39,671 nucleotides of DNA from an uncultured Chitinophagaceae bacterium (GTDB lineage Bacteria > Bacteroidota > Bacteroidia > Chitinophagales > Chitinophagaceae). Positions 1 to 8,264 of the stretch are shown in pieces. Below the pieces are notes generated by a model. It searched no databases and was not told the DNA's origin. It was given only the letters and a program-made list of their open reading frames with translations. The translations under genes and the position numbers were made by a program. The stretch spans positions 1 to 39,671 of the forward strand of contig CALLZY010000224.1 in NCBI GenBank assembly GCA_937858715.1. The letters run 5' to 3'. Every line of letters begins with the position of its first letter. Within the stretch, counting starts at the first letter, position 1.

Positions 1-31
1 CATTTTCAATAATTTCTTTTTTAGTAGTCAT
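1..31 (-). CDS. 5' fragment of an unidentified leftward gene
   Basis: An ATG on the minus strand at 31 opens a frame that runs off the left edge of the window; only the residues MTTKKEIIEN are visible. A Bacteroidota -7 motif on the same strand at 79-86 would give a leader of about 40 bases, which supports a real divergent gene. Ten residues are too few to identify a family. Confidence 0.4.
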   Translation of the reverse strand, partial: MTTKKEIIEN

Positions 32-78
32 AATTTTCTGACTTATTGCGTAGTTAAAATTTAGTCGTCAACTTTGCA

Positions 79-86
79 CAAAGATA
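79..86 (-). promoter_or_regulatory. -7 promoter motif for the leftward gene
   Basis: The minus strand reads TATCTTTG, an exact match to TAnnTTTG. About 20 bases upstream is TTTA, one base off the -33 TTTG. Transcription would start near 72 and read into the partial gene at 31. Confidence 0.45.
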
Positions 87-113
87 AACAAGTGGTGTAA
101 GACACTTAAAAAA

Positions 114-1115
114 ATGAAAGTAACTTGTCTTATTTTAATCACAATATTCATCTTTGGCAATACAAGTTGCCAAGCTCAAACAAAAAAGAAAATGGAAAAT
201 AACAATCCTTTAATGTGTGACCCAGAAAGTGGTATTTGCGAAATACCAACTAACAAGACAAGTTCGTCAGACAGCAGTTTGGCAAAAGCTAACAAAAAAC
301 CTGTAAAAATAATTTATTATACAGACCCAATCTGTTCTTCTTGCTGGGGTATAGAACCGCAATTACGAAAACTCAAATTAGAATACGGGAACAGTATAGA
401 AGTTGAATATAGAATGGGAGGCCTACTTCCGGATTGGAGTTACAATAGTGGCGGAATTAGCAAGCCTTCTGATGTAGCACACCATTGGGACGAAGTAAGT
501 GCTTATTACGATATGCCAATAGATGGCGATGTTTGGTTAGAAGACGCATTATCTTCTTCATATCCACCGTCAATTGCATTTAAAGCTGCTCAAATGCAAG
601 ACAATGAAAAAGCAATTTTGTTTCTTCGTGAAATACGAGAAATGGTTTTTCTTCAAAAAAAGAATATCACAAAATGGGAGCATTTAGAATTCGCAGGAAA
701 GAAAGTAGGGCTTGACATTATTAAATTCAAAACTGATTATGAAGGAAAAGCAAAAGAACTTTTTGAAGAAGACTTGAAATTAGGTAGAGAATTGGGAGTA
801 AGAGGTTTCCCAACAATTTATTTCACAGACACAACAGGCAGTAAAGAAATGGTTTATGGTTCAAAACCTTACAACACATTTGAAAATGCTTTGCTTAAAC
901 TTTTCCCTACTGCTACCAAAACAAATTATGACAAGAATTGGAGTGCAATATTTTCTAAATATAATTCACTAACAGCAAAAGAATTTTCAGAACTGACTGG
1001 AACACCACGAAACGAAGTTGAAAAGTATTTAGACGTCTTGACGACTAATTGGAAATTAGAAAAACTAACCACAAAAAACGGGTCAATTTGGACATTGAAA
1101 AATACCAGCCGCTAA
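114..1115 (+). CDS. exported DsbA/FrnE-like thiol oxidoreductase
   Basis: This is a thioredoxin-fold protein of the DsbA family. The active site is CSSC at residues 74-77 in the context DPICSSCWG, typical of the FrnE/SpxH-like branch, and a cis-proline motif (GFPTIYF) lies near residue 237. An N-terminal hydrophobic segment ends in Cys19 (NTSC), which suggests a lipoprotein or at least export. A second cysteine pair, C35 and C42, sits in MCDPESGICEIP. The last 50 residues look like a small helical, winged-helix-like extension. Met27 at position 192 is an alternative start that would give a cytoplasmic form without the signal. The gene is distinctly AT-richer than its neighbours, which hints at acquisition from elsewhere. 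Its substrate is unknown. Confidence 0.85.
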   Translation: MKVTCLILITIFIFGNTSCQAQTKKKMENNNPLMCDPESGICEIPTNKTSSSDSSLAKANKKPVKIIYYTDPICSSCWGIEPQLRKLKLEYGNSIEVEYRMGGLLPDWSYNSGGISKPSDVAHHWDEVSAYYDMPIDGDVWLEDALSSSYPPSIAFKAAQMQDNEKAILFLREIREMVFLQKKNITKWEHLEFAGKKVGLDIIKFKTDYEGKAKELFEEDLKLGRELGVRGFPTIYFTDTTGSKEMVYGSKPYNTFENALLKLFPTATKTNYDKNWSAIFSKYNSLTAKEFSELTGTPRNEVEKYLDVLTTNWKLEKLTTKNGSIWTLKNTSR

Positions 1116-1172
1116 CAGGGAATTTGCTGCTATGCTGGCAGACGAATATCTTCTCAGCTTCATATTCCTTCT

Positions 1173-2264
1173 TTATTTCTTCCACCAGCTATTCAACTTC
1201 ATGTTAATGCCTAACTGGTTATAAGCACTGCTGTTCTGGTAATATGCCCGGCCATACCTGACCTGTATTTTGGGAAACAATACAGAAACTCCCATTGAAA
1301 ATCCGTTGAGGCCATTTCCCGCATTACCGATATTCAATTCTTTGCGGCGCAGAAAATTATAACCGGCATGCACTTCAAGGTGCTTATCAATATGGATGGT
1401 TGTGGCCAGCACAAGGTGACTGACGAGTTTTGAAAATGAGAAGCGCTGGTCTTTATCATTTGCAAAGCCGTTCTCATTATTAAACGCTGTGTCGTTATAG
1501 TTTATATCGAAGCGGTGCAAATGATGGGCAGTGAGTGAAAAACTAAAGGGAGCTTTGGCCAGCCGTTTTGTGATGCCTGCCTGCAGGTCAAACGGGAGAT
1601 CATCAGCCAATGTGCCTTCGTATTTTTTAAGTTGAAAGCCCATGTTTTTAGCTACCAGCGAAGCCGTTATCTTTTTTGAGGTATCTGTAAATAATATTCC
1701 TGCATCCATGGCCACCCCGTTTGAACTGTACTGGCCATAATCTGAACTGATAAATTTCAGTGCCAATCCGTAATTCCATTTCTCCAGGTATTTTCTTGAA
1801 GCAGATACCTGGAAAACCCAATCCACCGGCCGGAATTTCCCCAATACATTTCCTGAAGCATCTGTCTCGGTTGTACTGCCATAATTGAAATAATGTATGC
1901 CAGCAGAAAAGTTAGTATTCAGCCTGTCAGCAGTGTAAGCACCGGCGAGGTGGTAAACTTTTATACCATCATACAAACTGTTAAAGACGGCATTCACCTG
2001 TGCATGCATTGCGGGGCTGAGCAATGCGGGGTTTTGAAACACCAGCCCTGCGTCATCGGTTTGTGCTGTGATATTGATTCCGCCCAGTGCTGAAAGCTGT
2101 GGCGAATTGGAGAGCTTCAAAAAATTAAACACAGCATTGCCACCCAGTGTTTGTGCAGATAACTGAAGAGTAAAAAGCATTGTTATTATGGAAAGTGCTG
2201 TCTTCAACAAATACGAAAATACATTATTGCAGAAGATGTGTGGACACAAAAGAAACTGTTTCAA
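1173..2264 (-). CDS. porQ: type IX secretion system protein PorQ
   Basis: PorQ is an outer-membrane beta-barrel partner of the type IX secretion system, related to PorV and the UPF0164 family. Recognition rests on the N-terminal part of the mature protein, where LGGNAVFNFLKL is followed by SALGGINI, DDAGLVFQNPALL and then barrel strands to the C-terminus. The annotated ATG gives an odd first 18 residues containing cysteines and a histidine. In-frame TTG codons at 2210 and 2207 would give a cleaner signal peptide, LKTALSIITMLFTLQLSAQ, so the true start may be there. Other T9SS core genes are not in the window, as is usual for porQ. T9SS cargo would be expected elsewhere in the genome. Confidence 0.85.
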   Translation of the reverse strand: MKQFLLCPHIFCNNVFSYLLKTALSIITMLFTLQLSAQTLGGNAVFNFLKLSNSPQLSALGGINITAQTDDAGLVFQNPALLSPAMHAQVNAVFNSLYDGIKVYHLAGAYTADRLNTNFSAGIHYFNYGSTTETDASGNVLGKFRPVDWVFQVSASRKYLEKWNYGLALKFISSDYGQYSSNGVAMDAGILFTDTSKKITASLVAKNMGFQLKKYEGTLADDLPFDLQAGITKRLAKAPFSFSLTAHHLHRFDINYNDTAFNNENGFANDKDQRFSFSKLVSHLVLATTIHIDKHLEVHAGYNFLRRKELNIGNAGNGLNGFSMGVSVLFPKIQVRYGRAYYQNSSAYNQLGINMKLNSWWKK

Positions 2265-2321
2265 AAGCCGTTTTGATTGTCATATTGAGTACGCCGGGAT
2301 ATTAACAACCAAAACGATTGA

Positions 2322-2343
2322 CTTCGACAAGCTCAGGCTGACA
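2322..2343. repeat. candidate interspersed repeat (TTCGACAAGCTCAG type)
   Basis: Between porQ and lon lies a motif containing TTCGACAAGCTCAGGCTGAC. Nearly identical intergenic motifs recur in many bacterial genomes, from memory and not checked. A short inverted pair, CCGGGAT at 2294-2300 and ATCCCG about 45 bases later, flanks it. Only one copy is seen in this window, so calling it a repeat rests on that prior knowledge. Confidence 0.4.
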
Positions 2344-2369
2344 TCCCGCTTAGACTGTCTCTCTGATCT

Positions 2370-4778
2370 TTATCCCACCAGTGCCTGTTCGAGCACCTGG
2401 CTCATTGTTTTTACATAATGGAACTTAATGCCTTTAATAAAGGTGGAGTCGATCTCCTGCACATCTTTTTCGTTTTGCCAGCAGAGGATTATTTCCTTGA
2501 GCCCTGCCCTTTTAGCAGCCAGGACTTTTTCCTTTATCCCACCAACAGGTAATACCTGTCCCCGCAGGGTTATCTCTCCTGTCATAGCAAGAAACGGTTT
2601 CACCCTTTTGCCTGTTAATGCCGATGCGATAGCCGTCATCATTGTAATGCCGGCACTGGGTCCATCTTTTGGAACTGCTCCTTCCGGCACATGTATATGA
2701 ATACTCTTTTTGTCGAAGAGTGTGCTGTCTAATTTGTACTTCTTTGCATTCGACTGCAGGTAGGTTAATGCTGTGCTTGCACTTTCCTTCATTACATTGC
2801 CTAGGTTACCAGTAAGCTTCAGATCACCCTTTCCATCGCTCAGGCTGGTTTCTATAAATAATATATCGCCGCCCACATATGTCCAGGCAAGACCAACAGC
2901 CACACCGGGCATATTGGCTGTTTTATAAATATCATTACTGTACCTTGCTTTTCCCAGCACTTTTTCAATGTCAGCTGACGTTATCGTTGGCTTCAGTTTA
3001 TCTTTTAGTGCCAGCTCTTTTGCCTGGTAACGCATTATGGAGGCCAGATGCCTGTCCAGTTCCCGCACACCACTTTCTCTTGTATAATCCTGTATAATTT
3101 TCTCCAGCACTTTGTCGCTGATTTTAAAACCGGAAGTTTTCAGCCCATGCATTTCCTTTTGCTTGGGCACCAGGTGGCGTTTTGCAATCTCCACTTTCTC
3201 TTCAACAGCATACCCGCTCAGGTCAATAATCTCCAGCCTGTCTCTCAAGGCCGGCTGAATATTCTGGATATTATTTGCTGTGGCGATAAACAACACCTTG
3301 CTCAGGTCATATTCCATTTCAAGGTAGTTGTCATAGAACGTATTGTTCTGTTCCGGGTCCAGCACTTCCAGCAATGCAGATGAAGGATCGCCACGAAAAT
3401 CGTTGCCAACTTTGTCAATTTCATCCAGTATCATCACCGGGTTCGATGATTTTACTTTTCGTATTGATTGCAGTATCCTGCCGGGCATTGCCCCGATATA
3501 AGTCTTACGATGGCCCCTTATTTCACTTTCATCGTGGAGGCCACCAAAGCTGAGCCGGACGTATTTTCTGCCGATGGCCGTTGCAATACTTCTGCCCAGC
3601 GAAGTTTTACCAATACCCGGAGGGCCAACAAAGCAAAGAATAGGGCTTTTCATATCACCTTTCAGTTTCAAAACCGCCAGGTATTCCAGAATCCGCTCCT
3701 TGATTTTGTTCATCCCGTAATGATCATTGTCAAGCGTCTTTTTTGCTTTTTTCAGATCATAATAGTCTTCGGTGTATTCTTCCCAGGGAAGGTCCAGCAT
3801 CAGATCGAGGTGGTTATATACAACGGAGTAATCGGGAGTGCTGGGGTGCATTCTTTCCAGCTTTTCTATTCCTTTCTTGAAAAGTTCTTTTGCAGTTTGA
3901 GGCCATTTTTTTGCATCAGCCTTTTTCTGCATTTCTTTTATTTCCTGGGAATTGGCATCGCCACCCAGTTCTTCTTTGATGCTTTTCAGCTGTTGCTGTA
4001 AAAAATATTCCCGCTGCTGCTTATCAATCTCTGTACGGGTTTTGGTGGTTACCTTATTCTTTAATTCAGCGAACTGAAGCTCTTTTTGCAGCAATTGCAT
4101 CAGCAGGTCTGCCCTTTCCTTTATGTGATTCAGTTCGAGCAGCCGTTGCTTATCCTTTAAATCAGTATTCAGGTTACTGGAAACAAAGTGAATCAGGAAG
4201 GAAGGATTCTCAATATTCTTCAGAATAATTGATGCTTCTGAAGGAATGCTGGGCGAAAGGTGAACGATTTCCGCAGCCAGGTCTTTAATGTTTGAGACAT
4301 AGGCATTGAAGTCCTCATCTTTTGGCGCTTCTTCCTCATCCAGCTTTTTTATTTTGGCTTTGAAGAAAGGATCCTCACCGGTTATTTTCTCTACTTCAAA
4401 TCTGCTTTTGCCCTGGATGATAACGGTGGTGCCTCCATCCGGCATTTTCATCAGTTTAACTATCCGGGCAATGGTTCCGATGGTCTCGAGGTCTTTTACA
4501 GTGGGCTCCTCCACAGAACTGTCTTTTTGTGCAAGCACCCCAATCAGCTTTTCGTTTTTGCTATATGCCTCGTTTACGGCTTTTATGCTTTTATCCCGTC
4601 CCACAGTGATGGGTAATACAACACCGGGAAAAAGAACCGTATTTCTCAGGGGCAGCAGGGCAATTTCTTCGGGTACTTCAATTCCGTTTAGATTATCCTG
4701 GTCGCTTTCATTCAACGGGATTATCGGAAGAAAATCCATATCATCATCAGAACGCATAAATACTTGCTTGAAATCCAT
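2370..4778 (-). CDS. lon: ATP-dependent Lon protease (endopeptidase La)
   Basis: Lon is a cytoplasmic AAA+ serine protease that degrades misfolded and regulatory proteins. The frame has the full order: LON substrate-binding domain (from about residue 40, ALLPLRNTVLFPG), coiled region, AAA+ module with Walker A GPPGIGKT near residues 385-392 and Walker B MILDEIDK, then the protease domain. The catalytic dyad is intact, with Ser708 in KDGPSAG and Lys751 in GGIKEK, 43 residues apart as in E. coli Lon. The length of 802 is normal. It stands alone between porQ and a PorT-like gene. An E. coli-like promoter lies upstream (4833-4861), which may mean stress control. No terminator is evident after its stop. 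Confidence 0.97.
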   Translation of the reverse strand: MDFKQVFMRSDDDMDFLPIIPLNESDQDNLNGIEVPEEIALLPLRNTVLFPGVVLPITVGRDKSIKAVNEAYSKNEKLIGVLAQKDSSVEEPTVKDLETIGTIARIVKLMKMPDGGTTVIIQGKSRFEVEKITGEDPFFKAKIKKLDEEEAPKDEDFNAYVSNIKDLAAEIVHLSPSIPSEASIILKNIENPSFLIHFVSSNLNTDLKDKQRLLELNHIKERADLLMQLLQKELQFAELKNKVTTKTRTEIDKQQREYFLQQQLKSIKEELGGDANSQEIKEMQKKADAKKWPQTAKELFKKGIEKLERMHPSTPDYSVVYNHLDLMLDLPWEEYTEDYYDLKKAKKTLDNDHYGMNKIKERILEYLAVLKLKGDMKSPILCFVGPPGIGKTSLGRSIATAIGRKYVRLSFGGLHDESEIRGHRKTYIGAMPGRILQSIRKVKSSNPVMILDEIDKVGNDFRGDPSSALLEVLDPEQNNTFYDNYLEMEYDLSKVLFIATANNIQNIQPALRDRLEIIDLSGYAVEEKVEIAKRHLVPKQKEMHGLKTSGFKISDKVLEKIIQDYTRESGVRELDRHLASIMRYQAKELALKDKLKPTITSADIEKVLGKARYSNDIYKTANMPGVAVGLAWTYVGGDILFIETSLSDGKGDLKLTGNLGNVMKESASTALTYLQSNAKKYKLDSTLFDKKSIHIHVPEGAVPKDGPSAGITMMTAIASALTGKRVKPFLAMTGEITLRGQVLPVGGIKEKVLAAKRAGLKEIILCWQNEKDVQEIDSTFIKGIKFHYVKTMSQVLEQALVG

Positions 4779-4832
4779 TTATATACACTTCTAAATTCGT
4801 TATTCAATATCCGCCGTATAGGGCGGGCGGTA

Positions 4833-4861
4833 AATATATAACCGTAAAACAGGATTGTCAA
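4833..4861 (-). promoter_or_regulatory. sigma70/heat-shock-like promoter of lon
   Basis: On the minus strand TTGACA (4861-4856) and TATATT (4838-4833) are separated by exactly 17 bases, close to the E. coli consensus and unlike the TTTG/TAnnTTTG promoters elsewhere in the window. Transcription would start near 4826, about 48 bases before the lon ATG. A GC-rich hairpin (CCGCC at 4811-4815 with GGCGG at 4822-4826 or 4826-4830) lies at the start of that leader. Confidence 0.5.
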
Positions 4862-4918
4862 GTTTTGTGCCCCTGATTAATATCTGACAAACTTTGACAT
4901 TTATCAACCTGGTGCAAT

Positions 4919-4948
4919 AAAAAACAGCCCTCTTTGTCAGGAGGGCTG
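4919..4948 (-). terminator. terminator of the PorT-like gene
   Basis: On the minus strand an 8-bp perfect stem (CAGCCCTC with GAGGGCTG, 8-base loop) is followed by six T residues, a standard intrinsic terminator. It lies 25 bases after the stop of the barrel gene and insulates lon from it. Confidence 0.85.
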
Positions 4949-4972
4949 TCATAACTGTATTTTTTTCTGATC

Positions 4973-5557
4973 TTATAATGCTATACCTGCGGAAAGCTGG
5001 AAGCCCTGGCTTTTCCATTTAGTATCATTCGTAATATCGCTGATGTTGTTCAGGCCAACAGCATAACGGCCGTTCACCCTTACATTCAGGATTTTCAGCT
5101 GAACGCCGGCAAGCATAGAAAAATCACCTTTTTTGAACGCATCAGCACCATTTTGAAGAACTGTTCTGCTCTGATCCACCAAAATACCGAATTGCGGGCC
5201 AGCCTGCAGGCTGAGGAAGCTGCCGATTAATTTGTAGTTCAGGACAATTGGAACGGAGATGTAGTTGAGCTTAATGTGGCTGTTGCCATCAAATACATTA
5301 TGATACACATTGCTGAAGCTGGAGTCGACCGTTGTGGCATACTGGTTCCAGAGAACTTCGGGCTGAAGTACGAGTTTATTGCTTAACCTAATTTCCATAA
5401 AGCCGCCAAGATGATAACCGTACCGAAACTCATCTTTAAACGATTTTCCATCCACCTTGGTAATATTGGCACCAGCCTTTGCTCCAATATGGAACTGGGC
5501 CATCATAACCTGGCTGATAAGTAAAGCGGCGAAAAGCGGGAGGAGTCTTGTTTTCAT
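4973..5557 (-). CDS. PorT-family outer-membrane beta-barrel protein
   Basis: A small outer-membrane barrel of the PorT-like type (OMP_b-brl_2). A signal peptide of about 20 residues ends in MMAQ. The mature protein begins FHIGAKAGANITKV, the usual first strand of this family, and continues with alternating strands such as YHLGGFMEI, LVLQPEVLW, ISVPIVLNYKL and LSLQAGPQFGILV. The length of 194 is typical. These proteins are abundant in Bacteroidota and mostly without assigned function, so this is probably not PorT of the T9SS itself. It is followed by its own terminator, which suggests single-gene transcription. Confidence 0.8.
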   Translation of the reverse strand: MKTRLLPLFAALLISQVMMAQFHIGAKAGANITKVDGKSFKDEFRYGYHLGGFMEIRLSNKLVLQPEVLWNQYATTVDSSFSNVYHNVFDGNSHIKLNYISVPIVLNYKLIGSFLSLQAGPQFGILVDQSRTVLQNGADAFKKGDFSMLAGVQLKILNVRVNGRYAVGLNNISDITNDTKWKSQGFQLSAGIAL

Positions 5558-5697
5558 GTTTATACGTTTTTGTTATCAATTTTTTTGCTTTAATAAAAAA
5601 CCAAGTATAGTGCCAGTCAGCGCTTTAGCTTGTTAAATTCTATTAACGAGTAGTAAATACAAAATAATTCGCTGTAACCGTTTGAATGATGAAAATC

Positions 5698-6756
5698 TTA
5701 AAAGATTAAACCAGCATTAACCGAAAAGAAAGAATTAAGTTTTTGGGAGCTGGCAGGTAAATAATAATCAAAAGCTAACTGCGGCTGTATAAAGAATTTT
5801 CCTATCGAGTATTCTCCCTTCAGATACAGCGTAAGCGACAATGGCTGAAACTTTAACTGGTCATCCAATACAAGCTCATCCGTAGTATATAATACACTTG
5901 AATTGGTGCGCACAATGGTGGCATAAGTGTTGGAAGTCTGGTTAAAACCGAACTTTTGTGTACCGCTGGTAAATGAGAATTGGGGTGTAAGCCTGATATG
6001 GTCATTATATTTCAACACATCAAGCCAGTAAAAATCGTGGCGGACAGAAGCTGTAACAGAAAAATCACGGACAGACTCCTTGGTATTGATATATGTAAAG
6101 CCTCTCCGCCGGAGCCTCAGATCCTGAATTATTTCTTCCCTCTGCACATAATCGGACCGGCTGCCCCATCCGTAACTCAAGGCAACAGAAGGCCGTGCCC
6201 ACCATTTTCTCCAGGTAAAGTAGGCGTAGAGTTCATTTTGTATGGGTGTTGTATAAAACGGCAACGAATCACGGGTGATATACCTTGAGTAAGAAATTCC
6301 CGTTGCAAAGCTTTTGTTTTTAAGATAATCAAAAGAAGGGCTAAGGGCTAACTGATAAAAGCTGAGGTTCTGCCCGTCATTTGTAACATATCCTGTGCCC
6401 GATAATCCAACGCCTGATTTATGAAAGTAACCCAGCAACGGCGAATATGTCATCCTTTTGGCCGATTCAACCTCACCAAAAGTCCCATCCTTGAGCGAAG
6501 TGAAATACCCCTTTGTGGCAGTAATGCTTGCCATAAAGTAGCTTCCGGGGTTCAGGATTGAGTCCATAAAAGCATCAAAATCCTGAAAAAGGGCATCGTA
6601 ATCAATAGTGGTATCAGACAAAAAAGAAAGGGATGTATCGGAAATTTGTCCGGCTTTAAAAGCTTTAAGCAACGCAGAGTCACCACGGCCACTTTGCGCA
6701 AACGCAAAATAGCTGCAAAGCATCAGTGCCAAGAGTATGGTTCCGGCTTTAAACAT
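5698..6756 (-). CDS. unrecognised outer-membrane barrel-like protein
   Basis: I do not recognise the family. The signal peptide (MFKAGTILLALMLCSYFAFAQ) is clear. Residues 20-75 are polar and acidic, with FLSDTTIDYDALFQDFDAFMDSIL. The rest alternates aromatic and small residues in the manner of beta strands (SYFMASITATKGYF, GVGLSGTGYV, ELYAYFTWRKWW) and ends in SFFSVNAGLIF, a terminal strand closing on phenylalanine as expected for outer-membrane insertion by BAM. A 14-18 stranded barrel is plausible at this length. It follows no obvious partner gene. A role in transport or envelope structure would be a guess. Confidence 0.65.
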   Translation of the reverse strand: MFKAGTILLALMLCSYFAFAQSGRGDSALLKAFKAGQISDTSLSFLSDTTIDYDALFQDFDAFMDSILNPGSYFMASITATKGYFTSLKDGTFGEVESAKRMTYSPLLGYFHKSGVGLSGTGYVTNDGQNLSFYQLALSPSFDYLKNKSFATGISYSRYITRDSLPFYTTPIQNELYAYFTWRKWWARPSVALSYGWGSRSDYVQREEIIQDLRLRRRGFTYINTKESVRDFSVTASVRHDFYWLDVLKYNDHIRLTPQFSFTSGTQKFGFNQTSNTYATIVRTNSSVLYTTDELVLDDQLKFQPLSLTLYLKGEYSIGKFFIQPQLAFDYYLPASSQKLNSFFSVNAGLIF

Positions 6757-6918
6757 CAGGCAGTTTGTGTGGCAACCAGCTTTATGAAGGTTTTCAGGTT
6801 AATAAGTTTAATATCAATCAGAAACGAAAAAAAGTTTTGTAATCAGAATAATAATCAAATAATCATTAAAAAATATTAATTATGTCATTTTCAAACAATA
6901 AAGATTATTTATTTAAAA
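6757..6918. other. AT-rich spacer without a recognised gene
   Basis: About 160 bases between two leftward genes. The part from about 6830 to 6918 is strongly AT-rich, with short homopolymer runs and ATTAATT-type palindromes. No TAnnTTTG motif, stable hairpin or open frame with a plausible start is seen. Confidence 0.5.
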
Positions 6919-8172
6919 TTAATTATTCAATGAAAAAACAGTTACTTCAGGCAGAATCCCCACCCTGCCAGGATAGCCGATAAAGCCAAAACCACGGTTC
7001 ACATATAGCTTTTGTTGCCCGTTTTCATACAATCCAGCCCACTCCGGATAAAAGTACTTTACCGGACTCCACTTAAACCCTGGAATTTCGACCCCAAACT
7101 GCATTCCATGAGTATGCCCCGACAGCGTCAAATTAATATTCCGATATTTCTCGCAAATTTCTGCTTTCCAATGAGATGGATCATGGCTCATCAATATTTT
7201 AAAGGGATACTTCTCTGCTCCTGCATATGCTTTTGCCAGGTCGCCATACTTAGGGAACCGTGCTTTGGCACTCCAGTTTTCGATACCAATCAGGGCAATC
7301 TCTTGCCCGTTTTTCTCAAAAGCCACATGTTCATTCATCAGCAGCCTCCAGCCCATTTGGGCATGCACCTGCTTAAGCTTTTCTAAGTTTTCCTGTTTTT
7401 GCTGTGCAGATTCCCAGTTCACATATTCGCCATAATCATGGTTGCCCAGGACGGAATACACTCCCATTGGTGCTGTCAGCTTCCGGAAAACATCAATATA
7501 GTCGTCCATTTCGCTGGCAAGGTTATTCACCAGGTCACCGGTAAAGAGTATCAAATCCGGCTTTTCGGCCAATATCATCTCCACGCCTCTTTCAACAGCT
7601 TTCCTGTTGTTGAAGCTGCCGGAATGAATATCAGAAATCTGTATCACTTTCAGCCCCTCAAACGCCTTTGGCAATTCAGGAAAGTTCAGGTTCACCCTGT
7701 TCACCTGGTACCGGTATTTATTGCCAAACCCGTATAAAAGGGTTCCGAAAAGGCCGCCCCCCATCAACATTCCGGTCCAGCTAAGAAAGGCCGAACGGGT
7801 AATGGCTTCGCTATCCTTAATTGTATCAGCCGGGTTTTTTGCAGAAAAAAGCTTTGTAAAAAGCCATTGTATCCCCCGCCTGATATCATCCAGTATAAAG
7901 AAAAAAGCGGCTATTACTTTCGCAAAAAAAAGTCCGGCCAGCAAGGCAAAAACGGTGGAGCGGCCAATTCTTGCCTGTCTTTCAAAATGAATATATGGCA
8001 GCACCACCAGCAGAATGATAGCAGAAACTGATACTACCCAGTAACCAGTATGAACTGCCAGCCTGATTTTTGGAGACGCATTTCCTGTAATCACTTTTAG
8101 TGCCTGGAAAACATAAATATCCAGGAGCACCATAAACCCGATAAAAATCCACCAGAAAGGAGAGTTTCGCAT
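6919..8172 (-). CDS. membrane-anchored metallophosphoesterase (YkuE/YaeI type)
   Basis: A calcineurin-like phosphoesterase fused to N-terminal membrane segments. Residues 1-115 hold about four hydrophobic helices and a linker. The catalytic domain follows with the full set of metal-binding blocks: DIHSG, FTGDLVNN, LGNHDYGE, MSHDPSHW and SGHTHG. YkuE/YaeI relatives act on lipid-linked or nucleotide phosphates (UDP-2,3-diacylglucosamine in some), so an envelope substrate is likely but unproven. A -7 motif at 8183-8190 predicts a very short leader. It is divergent from the UPF0173 gene, and the two promoters lie within the 92-base gap. Confidence 0.88.
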   Translation of the reverse strand: MRNSPFWWIFIGFMVLLDIYVFQALKVITGNASPKIRLAVHTGYWVVSVSAIILLVVLPYIHFERQARIGRSTVFALLAGLFFAKVIAAFFFILDDIRRGIQWLFTKLFSAKNPADTIKDSEAITRSAFLSWTGMLMGGGLFGTLLYGFGNKYRYQVNRVNLNFPELPKAFEGLKVIQISDIHSGSFNNRKAVERGVEMILAEKPDLILFTGDLVNNLASEMDDYIDVFRKLTAPMGVYSVLGNHDYGEYVNWESAQQKQENLEKLKQVHAQMGWRLLMNEHVAFEKNGQEIALIGIENWSAKARFPKYGDLAKAYAGAEKYPFKILMSHDPSHWKAEICEKYRNINLTLSGHTHGMQFGVEIPGFKWSPVKYFYPEWAGLYENGQQKLYVNRGFGFIGYPGRVGILPEVTVFSLNN

Positions 8173-8182
8173 AATAAAGCAT

Positions 8183-8190
8183 CAAATTTA
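8183..8190 (-). promoter_or_regulatory. -7 promoter motif of the metallophosphoesterase
   Basis: The minus strand reads TAAATTTG (TAnnTTTG). Transcription would start only about 4-7 bases before the ATG at 8172, so the message could be nearly leaderless. No -33 TTTG is seen at the expected distance. Confidence 0.4.
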
Positions 8191-8228
8191 AGTTGCTAAA
8201 GAGTTCGGGCATTGTTTTACTGAACACT

Positions 8229-8236
8229 TATTTTTG
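8229..8236 (+). promoter_or_regulatory. -7 promoter motif of the UPF0173 hydrolase gene
   Basis: TATTTTTG matches TAnnTTTG and lies 28 bases before the ATG at 8265. The match places the upstream in-frame ATG at 8193 before the transcription start, so it supports 8265 as the true start. Confidence 0.5.
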
Positions 8237-8264
8237 CTGTCCGGCAACTTTTAAATTTTCTTTT

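Noticed and set aside
2188-2418. Short rightward frame covering the porQ-lon gap
   Set aside because: It overlaps both genes antisense and spans the repeat-like motif; no plausible protein.
3468-4794. Long rightward frames of 177 and 162 codons inside lon
   Set aside because: They lie antisense to a complete, well-conserved lon. Their sequences are Phe/Ser-rich mirror products without recognisable domains.
4800-5018. Leftward 72-codon frame between the PorT-like gene and lon
   Set aside because: It would read through a clear terminator and the lon promoter, and has no domain or ribosome-binding support.
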